A DNA stretch of 64,000 bases from assembly GCF_007655135.1 (NCBI RefSeq), contig NC_045134.1:15520982-15584981 (forward strand). Direction: 5' to 3'. The notes below the pieces were generated by a model. That model searched no databases. It saw only the letters and a list, made by a program, of their open reading frames with translations, and was not told the DNA's origin. Source of the stretch: Punica granatum (Eukaryota; Streptophyta; Magnoliopsida; Myrtales; Lythraceae). Both the position numbers and the translations under genes were made by a program. Shown in pieces: positions 1 to 12,012 of this stretch (positions within the stretch are counted from its first letter, which is position 1; each line of letters starts with the position of its first letter).

Positions 1-548
1 CAAACCGGTCAAGTCGGTCTATTATCACCGAGAGATGAGTAAGCTCGAATACTCGCGGTTTCGATTCGCGCAAGGAATCGACCATCACGGTTCGATGAAC
101 TGTAACGCTAAGATAGTGAACCGATACCTCGACGCACAAACCTACTCATCTTTCGAATTCTTGGTCCAACTTGATCAATTCATCGATTTTAAGGTGTCAA
201 AACGGGCGAGTCAAGTGCAACCCTAAATCACGCGGTAAATAAACAAGACGGCAAGCCTAACAAGCTAGAGTACCAAAAGGGCGTGCGGGATATAGGCCCG
301 CACGTAATAGAACCCCCGAATTCGGAATTTCCGGTTTCGTATGACCATTGCCTTAGCATTTAGGTGTACCCCGTACCCCTAGACCTGGGTAACTTGCCGG
401 CCCTCGACCTTCGGGTCGTAAAATGGCAAGTGGCGACTCCTTCTCATGCGTGTCCGTCACGCGTCCCCGGGAAGGTGGACACTCCCAAGCCGCGTTTGCT
501 TAGGCGCGCGCATGCATGCCCCGACGAGATTAAATTCGGGTGCGCACA
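1..548 (+). mobile_element. 3' tail of a long Ty3/gypsy LTR (copy E1), cut by window start
   Basis: This stretch is repeated in the same orientation at about 2545-3099 and, inverted and more diverged, at 57890-58460. All three copies end in a conserved block: a purine/GC-rich segment with TCCCCGGGAAGGTGGACACT, then GACGAGATTAAATTCGGGTGCGCACA, with the final CA at 547-548. The same architecture, more diverged, ends the two giant LTRs at 21338 and 33890. I therefore read it as the U5 side of an LTR of a long-LTR gypsy lineage (Tat/Ogre-like, by LTR size only). No primer-binding site follows position 548. Short ORFs here are not genes. Confidence 0.7.
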
Positions 549-3099
549 ACGTCTATAACCGTGGTTAAAATACGATGGCATGACGGGAAAGGCTCGGAAT
601 CTCAAAAGGAGAGACCTTGGTGGGTTCGGTTGCGCCAAGGGGACTCACGGCCATCTTCCTTGCGATGGGGCCGTGAGGCTCCTTGGTCCACCCGAATCCT
701 TAGGGCTCTTCTTCCTTGAGGCCGTGCAATCCCCGTGAGTTATTTCCAAGTTTATCGATTGAATGAGTTAATATCGTTTTGTTGATTTCGTGAATACGGT
801 GTTTTGAGTGTCTCATGTGTTTATTTATGCAAATCGGGGTCGTGTCGACGTCAATTTTGTGAAATGTGTGTTATTCTCACGTGCATATTACATGATGTAT
901 GCAAGGGATGATTAGGAATGACGTGAGAGACCCACCGAAACTCGAATCGGGTCAAGGAGCATTCGGCCAATCACCCTTGGGGGGGTGGTCGACTCTCCCG
1001 TGACCTCTTTTGGAGTCCCGGTCGGCCTCTTCATCATTCCGAAGTTAATCCTTGGAATTGTTCGTAATTACGCTACCTTTTAATTGTTGTCTACATGCTT
1101 ATCACTTATTAGACATGCTAGATCCGGATATCGCCCCTCAAAACCGTAACCGCAATGTAGAACGATAATCACCGAAGAACCTCACAAACGGGAAAATGGG
1201 ACGTGTTATTCGACTAATTAAACTACTTGGACTAAATAATTGGATAAATTGATTATTAATTCATGAGCGCGTCGATGGCTCATGGAACGGCGAGGATGCC
1301 CTTTTCCTTAAAAGATCACAATCTCAAAACACCGAGACATGTAACACGAATAGAATCGGTGTCTAGCGAGTACTCGCGTGCTATGACTCGAGTCCGGGCC
1401 CAATTTGAGGCGGCTCGAGTCGAGACGTGAGAGTCCTTTTTAGACCCCTTCGTGTGATGCGATCTTCAATTTGCATACGAATATCACAATTTTATCATCC
1501 AAGGGCATAACCGTCATTCCGTGATTCACCGATACCCTAAGCATTAGGGTGTTGGAAACACCTCGATCTGTGGGCGAGAAAGGGCAACCCGTTCGGGTGC
1601 GAGTTTCATTCGCACGGCCCATTCCGTTCACTTTCGGTGTTTCTATCTTCCTATCGTAGATTCGGTGGTGAACATTCTATCTCAGTTACGAAACATGAAG
1701 AACCGGATTAATTATGTATTCGACCTAAACAAACATTAGATAACGGATAGGTGGAATATTAGATTCCAATCTAGAGTCAAAACACGAGTTTGGCTAATTC
1801 GGTGAAGCCGCAGTGACACCCCACTGAATAAGAGTCTTAAAACAAATTCACACATGGAATTGGCTTAGACCCCTATTCTAGCCCTCCCTCTATGTTTGCC
1901 TAGGATAGACATATTGTTTGTTAATCAATCCCGGTTAATAATTGATTATACCACGTACATTCGACTTAATACACCACTTGTCTATATTCACCGGCATTTG
2001 TCCGTTATTGTCTGTTTTTCATCAGTTTTGTCAGTTTTCTTCTGTTTTCCATTTGCTTTTGCTAATTTGTTGCGGTTCGGGTTCGAGCCCATAGGTTACG
2101 TGTTGCATGGGGTCCAACGCCTCTCAACTCACTGAGCGCGTGCAACTCGAGTGCGGAATGGGATCTAGCCTCGATTCATCATCATACTCCAAACATGGCC
2201 TATGTGGAAGGCAATTTGGATTGGATGTATGAAACGTGTTTTGATATCACCCGGGAGCTCGATCGGTCCAACGGTTACAGTGGGAACCAACCGGTTCTCC
2301 AGCAAACCGTCGGTTCGATCGGAGCCGACCCCCGGCTCTTTGAGCCCGCGTTGCCTTAATTTACTTATCGGTCATTCAAAACATACAGTGAGCCGGAGCG
2401 GAATATTGGCCCAATGCAAACCGATCGGGATCCATTTACTTTATTCAGTTGTACTTTGTAATTATTCGAGTGTAAATGTGAGGATCTTGTTTGTACGTTC
2501 ACTCATTCATTTGTAAGGATCCCCGATTGGTGAGCGAGAGGTCTGAGTGTTGAACCGGTCGAGTTGGTCTATTGTTACCAAGAGAGGAGTAAGCTTGAAT
2601 ACTCGTGGTTTCGGTTCACGCAGGGAGTCGACCGTCGTGGTTTGACGAACTGTAAACCTTAGGATAGTGAACCGATTCCTCGACGCACGAGCCTACTCAT
2701 CTTTCGGGCTCTTGGCCCAACTTGATCAATTCATCGATTTTACGGTGTCAAAACGGGCGAGTCAAGTGCAACCCTAAATCACATGATAAATAAACAAGAC
2801 GACAAGCCTAGCAAACTAGAGTACCGAAAGGGCATGCGGGATATAGGCCCGCACGTAATAGAACCCCCGAATTTGGAATTTCCGGTTCCGTATGACCATT
2901 GCCTTAACATTTAGGTGTACCCCGTACCCCTAGACCCGGGTAACTTGCCGACCCTCGACCTTCGGGTCGTAAAGTGGCAAGTGGTGACTCCTTCTCACGT
3001 GCGCTCGTCGCGCGTCCCCGGGAAGGTGGACACTCCCAAGTCGCGTTGCATAGGTTTCGCGCATGCGTGCCCCGACGAGATTAAATTCGGGTGCGCACA
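549..3099 (+). mobile_element. 5'-truncated long gypsy LTR (copy E2), directly abutting E1
   Basis: The order of blocks matches the downstream half of the complete LTR at 28789-33890. It includes a segment around 1740-1830 with TCTAGAGTCAAAACACGAG, which recurs at about 32735, and the terminal block ending GTGCGCACA at 3099. Its 1790-3099 part is the inverted counterpart of 57890-59220. No LTR start (TGTCAGCACCCC) lies between 549 and 2500, so the upstream half is missing. E1 and E2 are thus two LTR tails in tandem without internal region between them. Illegitimate recombination or a nested insertion followed by deletion would produce this. Confidence 0.65.
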
Positions 3100-3376
3100 G
3101 CTACATGATAAGGTCACTGCATGATATCTTCTAATTTGTCCGCTATATCTCCTGATTTTTGTGTTTTTGATTACAAGTAGATTGCAAACACACTTTTAAA
3201 ATGAACAATTGAGAAAACTTACCTCTTTTCAATGGAATTAGAGAGATCATGGGAGAATCAACCGTCTATCCGAAATAGGGACAATTGTTGCATGGAACAA
3301 AAGCGACGGAGAAGGGGTGTGACAGTTTTGGCAACCGTGCAATGTTTGGTTCTTGAGTCGATATGGAAACTTTCAA

Positions 3377-3556
3377 TTTTTTTTCCAGTGTGAACCATTG
3401 TATCCAGAAGTCCAATTGGATCCCGACTAATCCACTCATGCTGGGTGGGTCCACTAAGAGATAAAACTCTCCCAACGTGAATTTTCTACATTCCCAATTA
3501 TTCGAACCCAAGACCTTATTTAAGCGGAACAAGCATTGAACCGCTTGAACCAACTT
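3377..3556 (-). mobile_element. tRNA-derived SINE (Au-like)
   Basis: Read on the minus strand, the head contains a Pol III box A-like string TGGTTCAAGCGG (around 3543-3554) and, about 40 bases on, a box B-like GGTTCGAAT (around 3500-3508). The body then runs through a segment reading GTGGACCCACCCAGC and ends near an A-rich tract. This is the layout of plant tRNA-related SINEs of the Au type. The 95-codon minus ORF across it is incidental. The 3' border and target duplication were not fixed. Confidence 0.6.
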
Positions 3557-4950
3557 ACGTTGATAAAAGCTTTCAAAATCTTAAATCAAAACTTCATTAC
3601 AGGAAATCATTTTGATTCAGGAAATTTTTTTTAAAAATTGTTTGAAAACGATTAAATTTTAACTTCTCAACACTAGGTAAAATAGTTTTACTTTTAAGTT
3701 ACAGTTTAATTAGGAAACAATTTAAAAATAAGAATTAACAAGTACCATTACGAGTCAACGATAGAGAAATTTCTTCGGAATGACTAAGAACAGGTCCTGC
3801 GCAACGCGGGGCTGATAGGCTCGTTACAAAGAAATGAAACGAAAAGAAATTAAGCAAAATGAAGAGTTGATATACACCAAATGTTATGCAAGATTATAAG
3901 TTTATTTAAAGATTTTATGAACTAATTTCTTTCCCTTCCATTTCGTGTAGCAAACATGAACTTGTAGATATATATTTGATATTTGCACATCTAGCACAAA
4001 TCATCAATGTTATTTAGTAAATCTCAGCACAAAATGTGATTTAGTAAATTTCCAAATAAATTATACACCTAACGACATACCAGACTAGATTGGGTAATCG
4101 CCTCTCATGTTCCATGGTTAAGTAACAGATGAGAGCCCTACTCTCCCTGGTGCAGCACTAATGACATATCAGATTTCTGGCCCTTGAATCAAGAAGATTC
4201 AAGTTTAGAAAAAAAGAAAGGAAAGATGTAAAACCCAATAATAAAATGTATCCACACAATCCCATATTTAAAACCCCTTAGAGTCGGTCAACACCTTTGG
4301 ATTTATCTCATTTTGTGTGTTTGCAGGCGTGCTTACGAGATCGTGGAGATTTATTAGGCGAAGTCTAGATACCATATAATATTAAAAAAAAGGAAAGAAA
4401 GATGTAAAAAAGAAAAAAGAAAAACCCAATGATAAGTGAATTATTAACCTTAAGCCAAAAATGAAAAATGAAAAATGAAAAACTATCATCGAAAAACTAA
4501 ATGAAAAATTAAGATTAATTAATTTAAGCGATTCAACATTTGCTTCTCTTAAATAAAATATCAAATTTGAATTTTAAAAATAAAAAAATTCATATAAATT
4601 TTTTTTACCCGTTTAGTGGGCCTATCTAGTTCAAAGTGGTTAGGCAAATCCGTTGGACTTTGATACATGTGGAAAATGAAACTGGTAATATGCACGGAAA
4701 AAAGGAGAACCAACGCGGAGAAGCAAAAGAAAGCAAGCAGAGAAAGAGCAGTACTCTGCCTTGCAGTGCGGTACCTATTCTGGCTATCTCTCTGTTTCTT
4801 CATCTCCATCACCATCAACATCTCCAGAAGCTCCAAAAGAAAAAAGGCCCCAATAACGAAATCAGCTCGATCAACCCCAAATTCAGAGACATTCCATGTG
4901 GATTGGACCTGTGAAACAAAGACAAATTTCTCCTTCTCCGTCACCATGAA
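3557..4950. other. AT-rich spacer upstream of the PDLP gene
   Basis: No coding region or recognisable element was found. The stretch has poly-purine and poly-A runs (for example 4380-4430) and simple AT-rich sequence. The last ~300 bases before 4951 are richer in CT and CA tracts and probably contain the promoter and 5' UTR of the downstream gene. An out-of-frame ATG occurs at 4946, five bases before the chosen start. Confidence 0.5.
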
Positions 4951-6583
4951 ATGGGTCTCCCTCTACCTTCCCCATCAACCCCTCTCCTCTCTCTCATTCT
5001 CACCATATCCATCCTGTCTGGTTTCCTCCTCATCGCTCCCGTCAATCCTTCCTCTGACTACTCGAGCCTGGTCTACAAGGGCTGCGCCAACCAGAAGTTC
5101 CAGGACCCGACGGGGGTCTATGCCCAAAACCTCAAGTCCCTCTTCTCCACTCTGGTCTCCCAGTCCTCCGCTGAGTCCTACTCCTCCGCCACCGTAGGGG
5201 AGGGCGGAGAGGCCATCACTGGGCTGTTCCAGTGCCGCGGTGACCTCACTAACTCCCAATGCGGCACCTGCGTGAGCAAGATCCCGAAAATGGCAGGCAG
5301 GCTCTGCGGCAAGACGATAGCTGCTAGGGTTCAACTCATCGGGTGCTGCCTCCAGTACGAGGTGGCCGGGTTCAAGGAAGTTCCCAACACGGAGCTGCTG
5401 TACAAGGTGTGCGGGTCGAGCCTCGCGAGCGGGGCCGGGTTCAGGGAGAGGCGGGACGCGGCGCTGGCGATGGTGGAGAGCGGGGCAGGGAAGAGCGGGC
5501 TGTTCTACACGAGGAGCTACCAGAATGTGTATGTGCTGGCTCAGTGCGAGGGGGATTTGGGGACCGGGGAGTGCGGGGAATGCAAGAAGGCAGCAGTGGA
5601 GACCGCGAAGTCGGAGTGCGGAGGGGCCATCTCCGGGCAGGTTTACTTGCGGAAGTGCTACATCAGCTACAGCTACTACCCCAATGGAGTCCCCAGTTTG
5701 CCTTCCCCCTCTTTTTCCACAGCAGGACCAGGTAAGATTCTGTCTTCGTGCTTGTAAGATTTAAGGATCCTTGTGCTGTCTTGTGCTGTGCTAAGGACGG
5801 ACCAAATTTGAGTCGAGAGCGGTGGAGCTTGGGCGGCTACTAGGCAGATATGAATTTCGATTTAGGGTGATGTAGGGTGACGAGTACAAGTAATTTTATC
5901 AAATATTGATTATGTAAATTTTCATATAGCGTCAAAACTATAAGTAGCACCTGCTTGTGCTGTGCTGCTGAGTTACTGATTCATTGAGGGTATTATCTTT
6001 TCGGTGAGAACACGGGATCACTTGATTCTAGCACGGGGTGCTTCCGGTATCTTTTGTAATAAGGTTACCATTTCTTTTTGTCATCTTTGAATTTTGACTT
6101 GTTCGAACGTGATCGGATTGTTTCGTGGGATGGGATGGAATTTCTGTGGGTGACAATGTGATCGGTAGTTCCTTCTTGACCCTTTTTAAAGACCACGAGA
6201 TATACTTAATGTATCAACTGAGACTAATCTTATTCAGGCACCGACTTTGCCACAATCATGAGATTTTTTCGGTGAACATGGAATCTCTAGTCTTGATTAT
6301 TAAGCATTCGCGAACAGGGAGGCCCAATAATCCATTGTATTAGAATAGACATGGGATGGATTAATTTATTCATGACATGCCTAAGATATGAGAGATTTTC
6401 ATATAAACTAATTCATTTCTTGGTTTCTACTATTGATGATGGGCTGGAACAGGTCCAGGGCACAATACCCAGAAGACAGTGGCAGTGGTGGTGGGAGGAG
6501 TTGCCGCGGTGGGCTTCGGCATCGTTTGCTTGCTGTTCGCAAGGTCGATTTTCAAGAAGCGCAATCCCTTTTTTGATGATTGA
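4951..6583 (+). CDS. Plasmodesmata-located protein (PDLP), double DUF26 receptor-like protein
   Basis: Two exons: 4951-5731 and 6459-6583 (donor GTAAGA, acceptor CAG), together 301 codons. Residues 1 to about 33 form a hydrophobic signal peptide. Two DUF26 (Gnk2-type) domains follow, each with the diagnostic C-X8-C-X2-C motif (C95/C104/C107 and C199/C208/C211). A membrane helix lies at about 267-287, followed by a short basic cytosolic tail rich in K and R ending in two Asp. This order (no kinase domain, short tail, ~300 aa) is that of PDLPs, type I proteins of plasmodesmata that modulate callose and cell-to-cell movement. The TM-encoding second exon is typical of the family. An alternative acceptor six bases upstream (6453) would add two residues. 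The gene appears intact and has no functional link to the transposons around it. I cannot assign which PDLP paralogue it is. Confidence 0.92.
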
Positions 6584-7309
6584 TGATGTTCTCTCTTCTC
6601 ACGAATCTCATTACACGGTTAGGCTCAGATTAATAGATTGGACACTTTAGATATACTTACACATACATATATTTATAGATAGGAACAGCTCGGCTAAATG
6701 ATTGGGTTGCTTTTAGGGGGTATCATGGAAGGAATGAGTGAACAGGGCGGAGATGATTTCTGGAGATAGCTATGGCTTTTCTTAAAGATGGATAGGTAGG
6801 TGTAAACCATTAATTTGTCAGCTTTTATTGTGAAAGCAAAAGCAACTTGGTACCATTGGGCTCCTTGTAAGTTGCAATGAGAAAAGAATGCTCCTATTTC
6901 ATTTCATTATTATTGTTATTGTTCTTCTTGTTATTGTTATTCTTGTTAATATTGTTAGATATTTCTTTTGTCCTTTCTTGGAATGCTATGTATATTTCTC
7001 GGGCGGATAACTTCTTTGCCCATAACATTGTCCGTTGGGCCTCTTTTTGTAATGTTAATGGCCCTATCGCCATCTCTTCCACTCCTCGCTTGGTTTTCAC
7101 ACGAGAGGAAGAGATGTGATATGGTCCATTAATCTTTTGTTACACCTATTATTAATGTTATATCCTTTCAAACAAAATTGTTATTCTTGTTAATGTTTTT
7201 TTTTGGTAGTTGTTATTATTATTATTGGACATCATCATAGCACAATTGAGAAATTAATCAATATATATATATACTTGACAACGTACTAACAAATAGAGTT
7301 AAAATAGTA
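6584..7309. other. PDLP 3' flank, no gene seen
   Basis: AT-rich with TTG/TTA-rich microsatellite-like stretches near 6900-6960 and 7205-7240. It presumably holds the 3' UTR and polyadenylation region of the PDLP gene. The 80-codon ORF at 6877 and its antisense are products of the low-complexity tract. Confidence 0.5.
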
Positions 7310-7314
7310 AAATC

Positions 7315-7486
7315 TAATAGAGAAGATTAGCACGAATATTTGTTATTATTTCTTATCATGTACAGTTCATTTATTTTAGTCATATCTAGATAATTTACAT
7401 ACTTAGAGCTCTGTAATTCGCTATATATTTTAATGAATTTCACCTCACACAACATGTGAGGATTCAGTCATTCTGCCAAGTCTTTA
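7315..7486 (+). repeat. 5' LTR of the copia element
   Basis: 172 bp, from TAATAGAGAAG to GCCAAGTCTTTA. The 3' copy has the same length with two substitutions. It is preceded by the target duplication AAATC and followed without a gap by the tRNA primer site. Confidence 0.95.
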
Positions 7487-7499
7487 TGGTATCAGAGCC
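7487..7499 (+). promoter_or_regulatory. Primer-binding site, initiator tRNA-Met
   Basis: TGGTATCAGAGCC, complementary to the 3' end of plant initiator tRNA-Met, starts at the first base after the 5' LTR. This fixes the LTR end and the strand of the element. Confidence 0.93.
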
Positions 7500-7576
7500 C
7501 TCAACCGAATAACTCCCAAATTGATCGGCTTGCTTTCGCTTATCCTTCTAACTCTCCTATCTCCTTCTCGGCAGTA

Positions 7577-8398
7577 ATGGCTGACAATTCTTCTCCTTCA
7601 ACCCTCACAGTTCTTCCTTCTTCTTCCTCAAATTCCACTACTCTTCCTTCATCTTTTCCAACTATACCTGTTAAGCTTAATGGCAGGAATTATCTTTATT
7701 GGAAAGGAGTAATGACTCATCTGCTTACGACAAACGGATTACTCAACTATGTCGAAGGCAAAGTCACAGTACCGAGCAAAACCAAAACTGCAGCAGATGG
7801 AACAATTATGCTCAACTCAGATTTTCTCAATTGGCAGTCAAGGGATAATTTTGCCCTTACCTGTATCATGCTGGTAGTCACGGAGGAAATTGGTGTAACC
7901 CTTCTTTCTGCTAAGACCTCTCACGAAGCTTGGACATCTCTCGCTACTGCTTTCCTCACCCAAACTGCCGCACAAGAGAATCTCCTTGATCAACAGTGGC
8001 GCGACCTGAAAAAGGGAGATCAATCGATGGCGAAATTTATTGGAGCAGGCAAAGAACATGTTCTACGCTATTCACAGATAGGGAAGCCCAAATCTGTTGC
8101 CGAGATTAATCGAAGGATTTATACCGGTCTTGGTCCCGATTGGGAACCAATTGTGCTTGCCCAATCAGAAAGGATGATCGCCATGAGCACTAAGGAACTA
8201 CAATCCCTTCTGGTCGGCCATGAGGAACGGCGTCTCTATGCGGCGGTCCAGAACGCGGCCTCGGTCACAGCTTCTTCGGCTCCGCTCTCTGGGATACTCG
8301 GTGCCCCTCCAATTGAAGTAAATTACGTTGATGGTCGGCACAACCAAAGCGGCCGCAACAAGGGCAAAATCAAGGGAGGAAAAGGAAACGGGAAATGA
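7577..8398 (+). pseudogene. Copia gag (UBN2-type), cut by an in-frame TGA
   Basis: 273 codons from the first ATG downstream of the primer site. A Ser/Thr-rich N-terminus leads into the plant copia gag core (a YLYWKGVM segment near residue 40, and LLDQQWRDLKKG near residues 136-147) and a Lys/Gly-rich basic end. The reading frame continues open past the TGA at 8396-8398 into the zinc knuckle and pol. In copia elements gag and pol share one frame, so the TGA is most simply a CGA-to-TGA transition in a Gly/Arg-rich linker. Programmed readthrough is possible but less likely given the other lesions. Confidence 0.85.
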
Positions 8399-11300
8399 GG
8401 CGGCTCGGGTGCTTCTGGGGGTTCGTCTGATAGTCGAAATGGGCGGAAAATCCCTAATCAGGGAGCGGGTGGAGAAGAAAGGCAAAACGGGTCGTCGGGT
8501 TATGTCAGTTTGGGTCAGACCCACGCACGTATTGACCCGCGCATTGGCCCGATCAATCATGGGCCTTATTTCGGTCGGCCCAGTCCGATCAACTCCTTCG
8601 CCCGCGGGCCTCTTTCTTCTGGGCCTACCCAGCAGCTTGGCCCAATGCAACATTCTAGGCCTACCCAGCAGCGCGGCCCAATGCAACATTTTCGGCTCAA
8701 TTTATCAGTTATCTGTCAGATTTGCAACCGAGTTGGTCACACCGCTCCATTCTGTCAGTTCTCTGGGGCTCAAGCTCATTTGGCCTATGGATCCTCTCCG
8801 ACACTTTCTGACCCAGACTGGTATATGGACTCGGGAGCCACACATCATGTGACTTCAGATTTTTCTAATCTCAGTGTTCGTGATGATAATCAGAGTTCTG
8901 ATCATCTTTTTGTGGGTGATGGTAAATCTCTTCCAGTTTTAGCTTCTGGTTCTTCTACTATCAAACTCTCTTCACGACCTTTACATCTGAATCACATCCT
9001 TTATGCTCCTAATATTTCCAAAAATCTTATTTCCATATCCAAATTTGCCAAAGATAATACTTGCTTCTTTGAGCTTCACCCAGATTGTTTTATTGTGAAG
9101 GATCGTCATACTCACCAGGAGCTTATGCGTGGCCCAGTTAAGAATGGACTCTATTGTTTCCACTCGAGAGGCAGGCGCACTGACCGCCCTCAAGCTCAAG
9201 CTAATCTCTCTGTGTCCGGGTCCAGTGTCCTATGGCATCAACGTCTTGGTCACTCATCTTTTCCCATTATTAGTCGTGCCTTACGTACTTCTTATTCCCT
9301 TAATAATGATCATATTGGTCATATCTGCCCTGCTTGTCAAGAAGGAAAGATAATAAATAATTCTTTTCCACCTACTCTTCATAAAAGCACCTCTTTATTC
9401 GAACTTATTCATACCGACATTTGGGGTCCCGCACCAATCACTTCACATACCGGTCATCATTACTATATTCACTTTCTTGACGACTATAGTAAATATTCCT
9501 GGTTTTATGTTATCAAATCTCGGTCTGATGTACTTAATGTCTTTCGAGCATTTCGTCTTCAAATCGAGAATCTCTATGGACATCGAATCAAGTATTTTCA
9601 ATCAGATGGTGCAAAAGAGTTTCTCTCTGCAGATTTTCAATCTGAACTGCAGAACAATGGTATTTTTCACCGTATCTCATGTCCTCATGTTCCTCAACAA
9701 AATGGTTCAGCTGAACACAAACACCGTCACATTGTTGACATGGGTCTCGCATTACTTTCTCACTCTTCCATTCCACCAAAATTTTGGGATTTTGCTTTCG
9801 AAACAGCGGTGTACCTTATAAATAGGTTACCTACAAAATCCCTTACTTTCAAATCTCCTTATGAGATACTTCATGGTTATCAACCCGATTACTCTTCCTT
9901 ACGGGTGTTTGGATGTCTTTGCTATCCATACTTACGTCCTTACACACGTCATAAGCTAGAACCTCGATCTCAACCTTGTGTCTTTCTTGGATATCCTTAT
10001 CACTATCAGGGTTATAGGTGTCTGAATCCCACCACTGGTCGTATTTTTTTATCTACTCAAGTTGTTTTCGATGAGTATTCTTTCCCTTTCAGGACAGGTG
10101 CGCCTATCTCGGTGGATGCTGGTCGATCCTCTTCTAGCCCTGCATTTGCTACTGGTATGTCTAGCCCCTCTTCTTCCAGTATAACTTCCTCTTCTATTCC
10201 TATTCCATCATCTGTATTGATTCCACTTCATGAGTTTGGTGGATCTGCCACCTTACCTACCGAGTCACCCAATCCTGCTCCCGAGATTCATGACCAGTCT
10301 ACGGATCTTAGAGTTTCGATTGAGGATACTATGGGCATTGATGCTGCACCTGCTACTCAGAACACTCACAGTATGATGACGCGGTCTAAGGATGGTACTC
10401 TACCTCCTCCTCGATTTTCTATATCTCGCCACCCTTTGGCTTTCTCTGTTTCTGCTGCCCTGCAGGAACCTCAAACATTTGCCCAGGCTCGCAAACACTC
10501 CACTTGGCGAGCGGCGATGGAAGAAGAGTATCTGGCTTTAATCCAAAATCACACTTGGGACCTTGTCCCATCATCACCTACGCAAAACGTTGTTGGTTGC
10601 AAATGGGTCTATCGCATCAAACAGAAGGCCGATGGAACAATTGATCGCTATAAGGCTCGTCTGGTGGCGAAGGGGTTCAATCAGAGACAAGGTGTCGATT
10701 ATTCAGAGACATTCAGTCCAGTGATCAAGCCGGTTACTATTCGGACTATTCTCTCTCTTGCTGTTTCCTCTCAATGGCCGATTCGACAACTATATGTGAA
10801 GAATGCATTTCTTCATGGGTATCTCAACGAGGAGGTTTATATGACTCAACCCCCTGGCTTTATTGATACTTCTCGCCCTGATTATGTCTGTCGTCTTCGC
10901 CGATCTCTCTATGGGCTCAAGCAGGCCCCTTGGGCTTGGTTCCAGCGTCTCAATACTTATCTTCAGCGACTTGGCTTTTCGGATTTGAAGGCTGACCCCT
11001 CGCTATTTATTCTCCGAGGATTAGATTATCTTGTTTATCTCCTGGTCTATGTTGATGATATCATCTTGACCGGGACACCAGGCGCACCTTTTCGATTCAT
11101 TATTACTGCCTTACAACAGGAATTTGCCATGAAGGACCTTGGTCCTCTCCACTTCTTTCTTGGGATGGAAGCTCGCACAGATAGTACTGGACTCTATCTG
11201 ACACAGTCCAAGTACACTCATGACATTCTAGCTCGAACTTCTATGCTAGAGTGTAAGCCTATTAGCTCCTCGGTCACATCAGGCTCTCGTCTTTCTCTTC

Positions 11301-11506
11301 ATGATGGAGATCTTTTTGATGATCCTTCTCTCTATAGGAGTGTGGTGGGTAGTTTACAATATCTCTCGATGACCAGACCTGACATCGCCTATGCTGTCAA
11401 TCAGGTATGTCAATTCATGCACCGTCCCACTACCACTCACTGGTTAGCTGTGAAGCGTATCCTGAGATACCTCAAGGGTACAATTACCTATGGACTTCAT
11501 ATTCGT
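8399..11506 (+). pseudogene. Copia pol: zinc knuckle, protease, integrase, reverse transcriptase (RT active site altered)
   Basis: Positions are numbered from the ATG at 8510. CX2CX4HX4C zinc knuckle: C69, C72, H77, C82. Aspartic protease motif DSGA: 107-110. Integrase HHCC zinc site: H243, H248, C273, C276. Integrase catalytic D303, D366, E402, with 35 residues between the last two, as expected for D,D(35)E. Reverse transcriptase (RVT_2) has its YVDD box intact at 847-850. The first catalytic Asp (normally in a D-V-K/N-x-A-F-L-H-G context) is Tyr at 762 (codon TAT, 10793-10795), which should abolish polymerisation. The frame is lost near 11506, just before RNase H. The frame upstream of 8510 is also open from 8399. 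Confidence 0.9.
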
Positions 11507-12012
11507 CATCTATTCACGGCTTCTCCGATGCTGATTGGGCCGGTAATCCTGATGATCGTCGCTCTGTCAGTGGATTCGTTGTTTTTCTTGGCTCCAACCC
11601 CGTCTCTTGGAGCTCTAAAAAGCAGCAAACAGTTGCTCGATCGAGTACCGAGTCCGAATACAAGAGTCTTGCAAATGCCACTGCTGAGATTTTATGGCTT
11701 CAGTCTCTTCTTTTGGAACTTGGAGTTTCACAGCGTCACCCTCCGACACTTTGGTGTGACAACATTTCTGCGATATATCTTACGGCGAATCCTATTTTTC
11801 ATGCTCGAACAAAGCACATTGAAATTGACTATCATTTTGTGCGAGAGCGTTTCATGCGCAAACAATTATCAATTCGCTTCATTAACTCTGATGATCAGCT
11901 AGCTGATGGATTCACAAAAGGATTACCTTCTTCGTGCTTTGCTGACATCCGCTCCAAGCTGCACGTGGAAAACTCCCCGTTCGACTTGCAGGGGAGTAAT
12001 AGAGAAGATTAG
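11507..12012 (+). pseudogene. Copia RNase H domain, in a shifted frame
   Basis: Homology continues in the frame of the ORF that spans 11407-12012, starting at the motif SDADWAG and including SSTESEY, a CDN triad and the HIEID-type segment: the four acidic positions of copia RNase HI. The upstream pol frame ends in unrelated residues after 11506, consistent with loss of one base (or gain of two) at about 11505-11510. The stop at 12010-12012 lies inside the 3' LTR, normal for short-LTR copia elements. Confidence 0.88.
11986..11996 (+). promoter_or_regulatory. Polypurine tract of the copia element
   Basis: The purine-rich run GGGGAG (11991-11996, after TTGCA) lies immediately upstream of the 3' LTR start at 11997, where the plus-strand primer is expected. 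It is short. Confidence 0.6.

Noticed and set aside
4561..4947. 128-codon minus ORF upstream of the PDLP gene
   Set aside because: It is antisense to the promoter/leader region, in low-complexity sequence, with no recognisable family.
5343..5735. 130-codon ORF inside the PDLP exon
   Set aside because: It is an alternate-frame shadow of the GC-rich DUF26 coding exon.
7487..7499. tRNA-like sequence
   Set aside because: TGGTATCAGAGCC here and at 34589 are primer-binding sites complementary to initiator tRNA-Met, not tRNA genes.
8510..8689. Separate start of pol at the ATG at 8510
   Set aside because: The frame is open from 8399 and the gag-pol frame is continuous in copia elements; the ATG is internal to the linker before the zinc knuckle.
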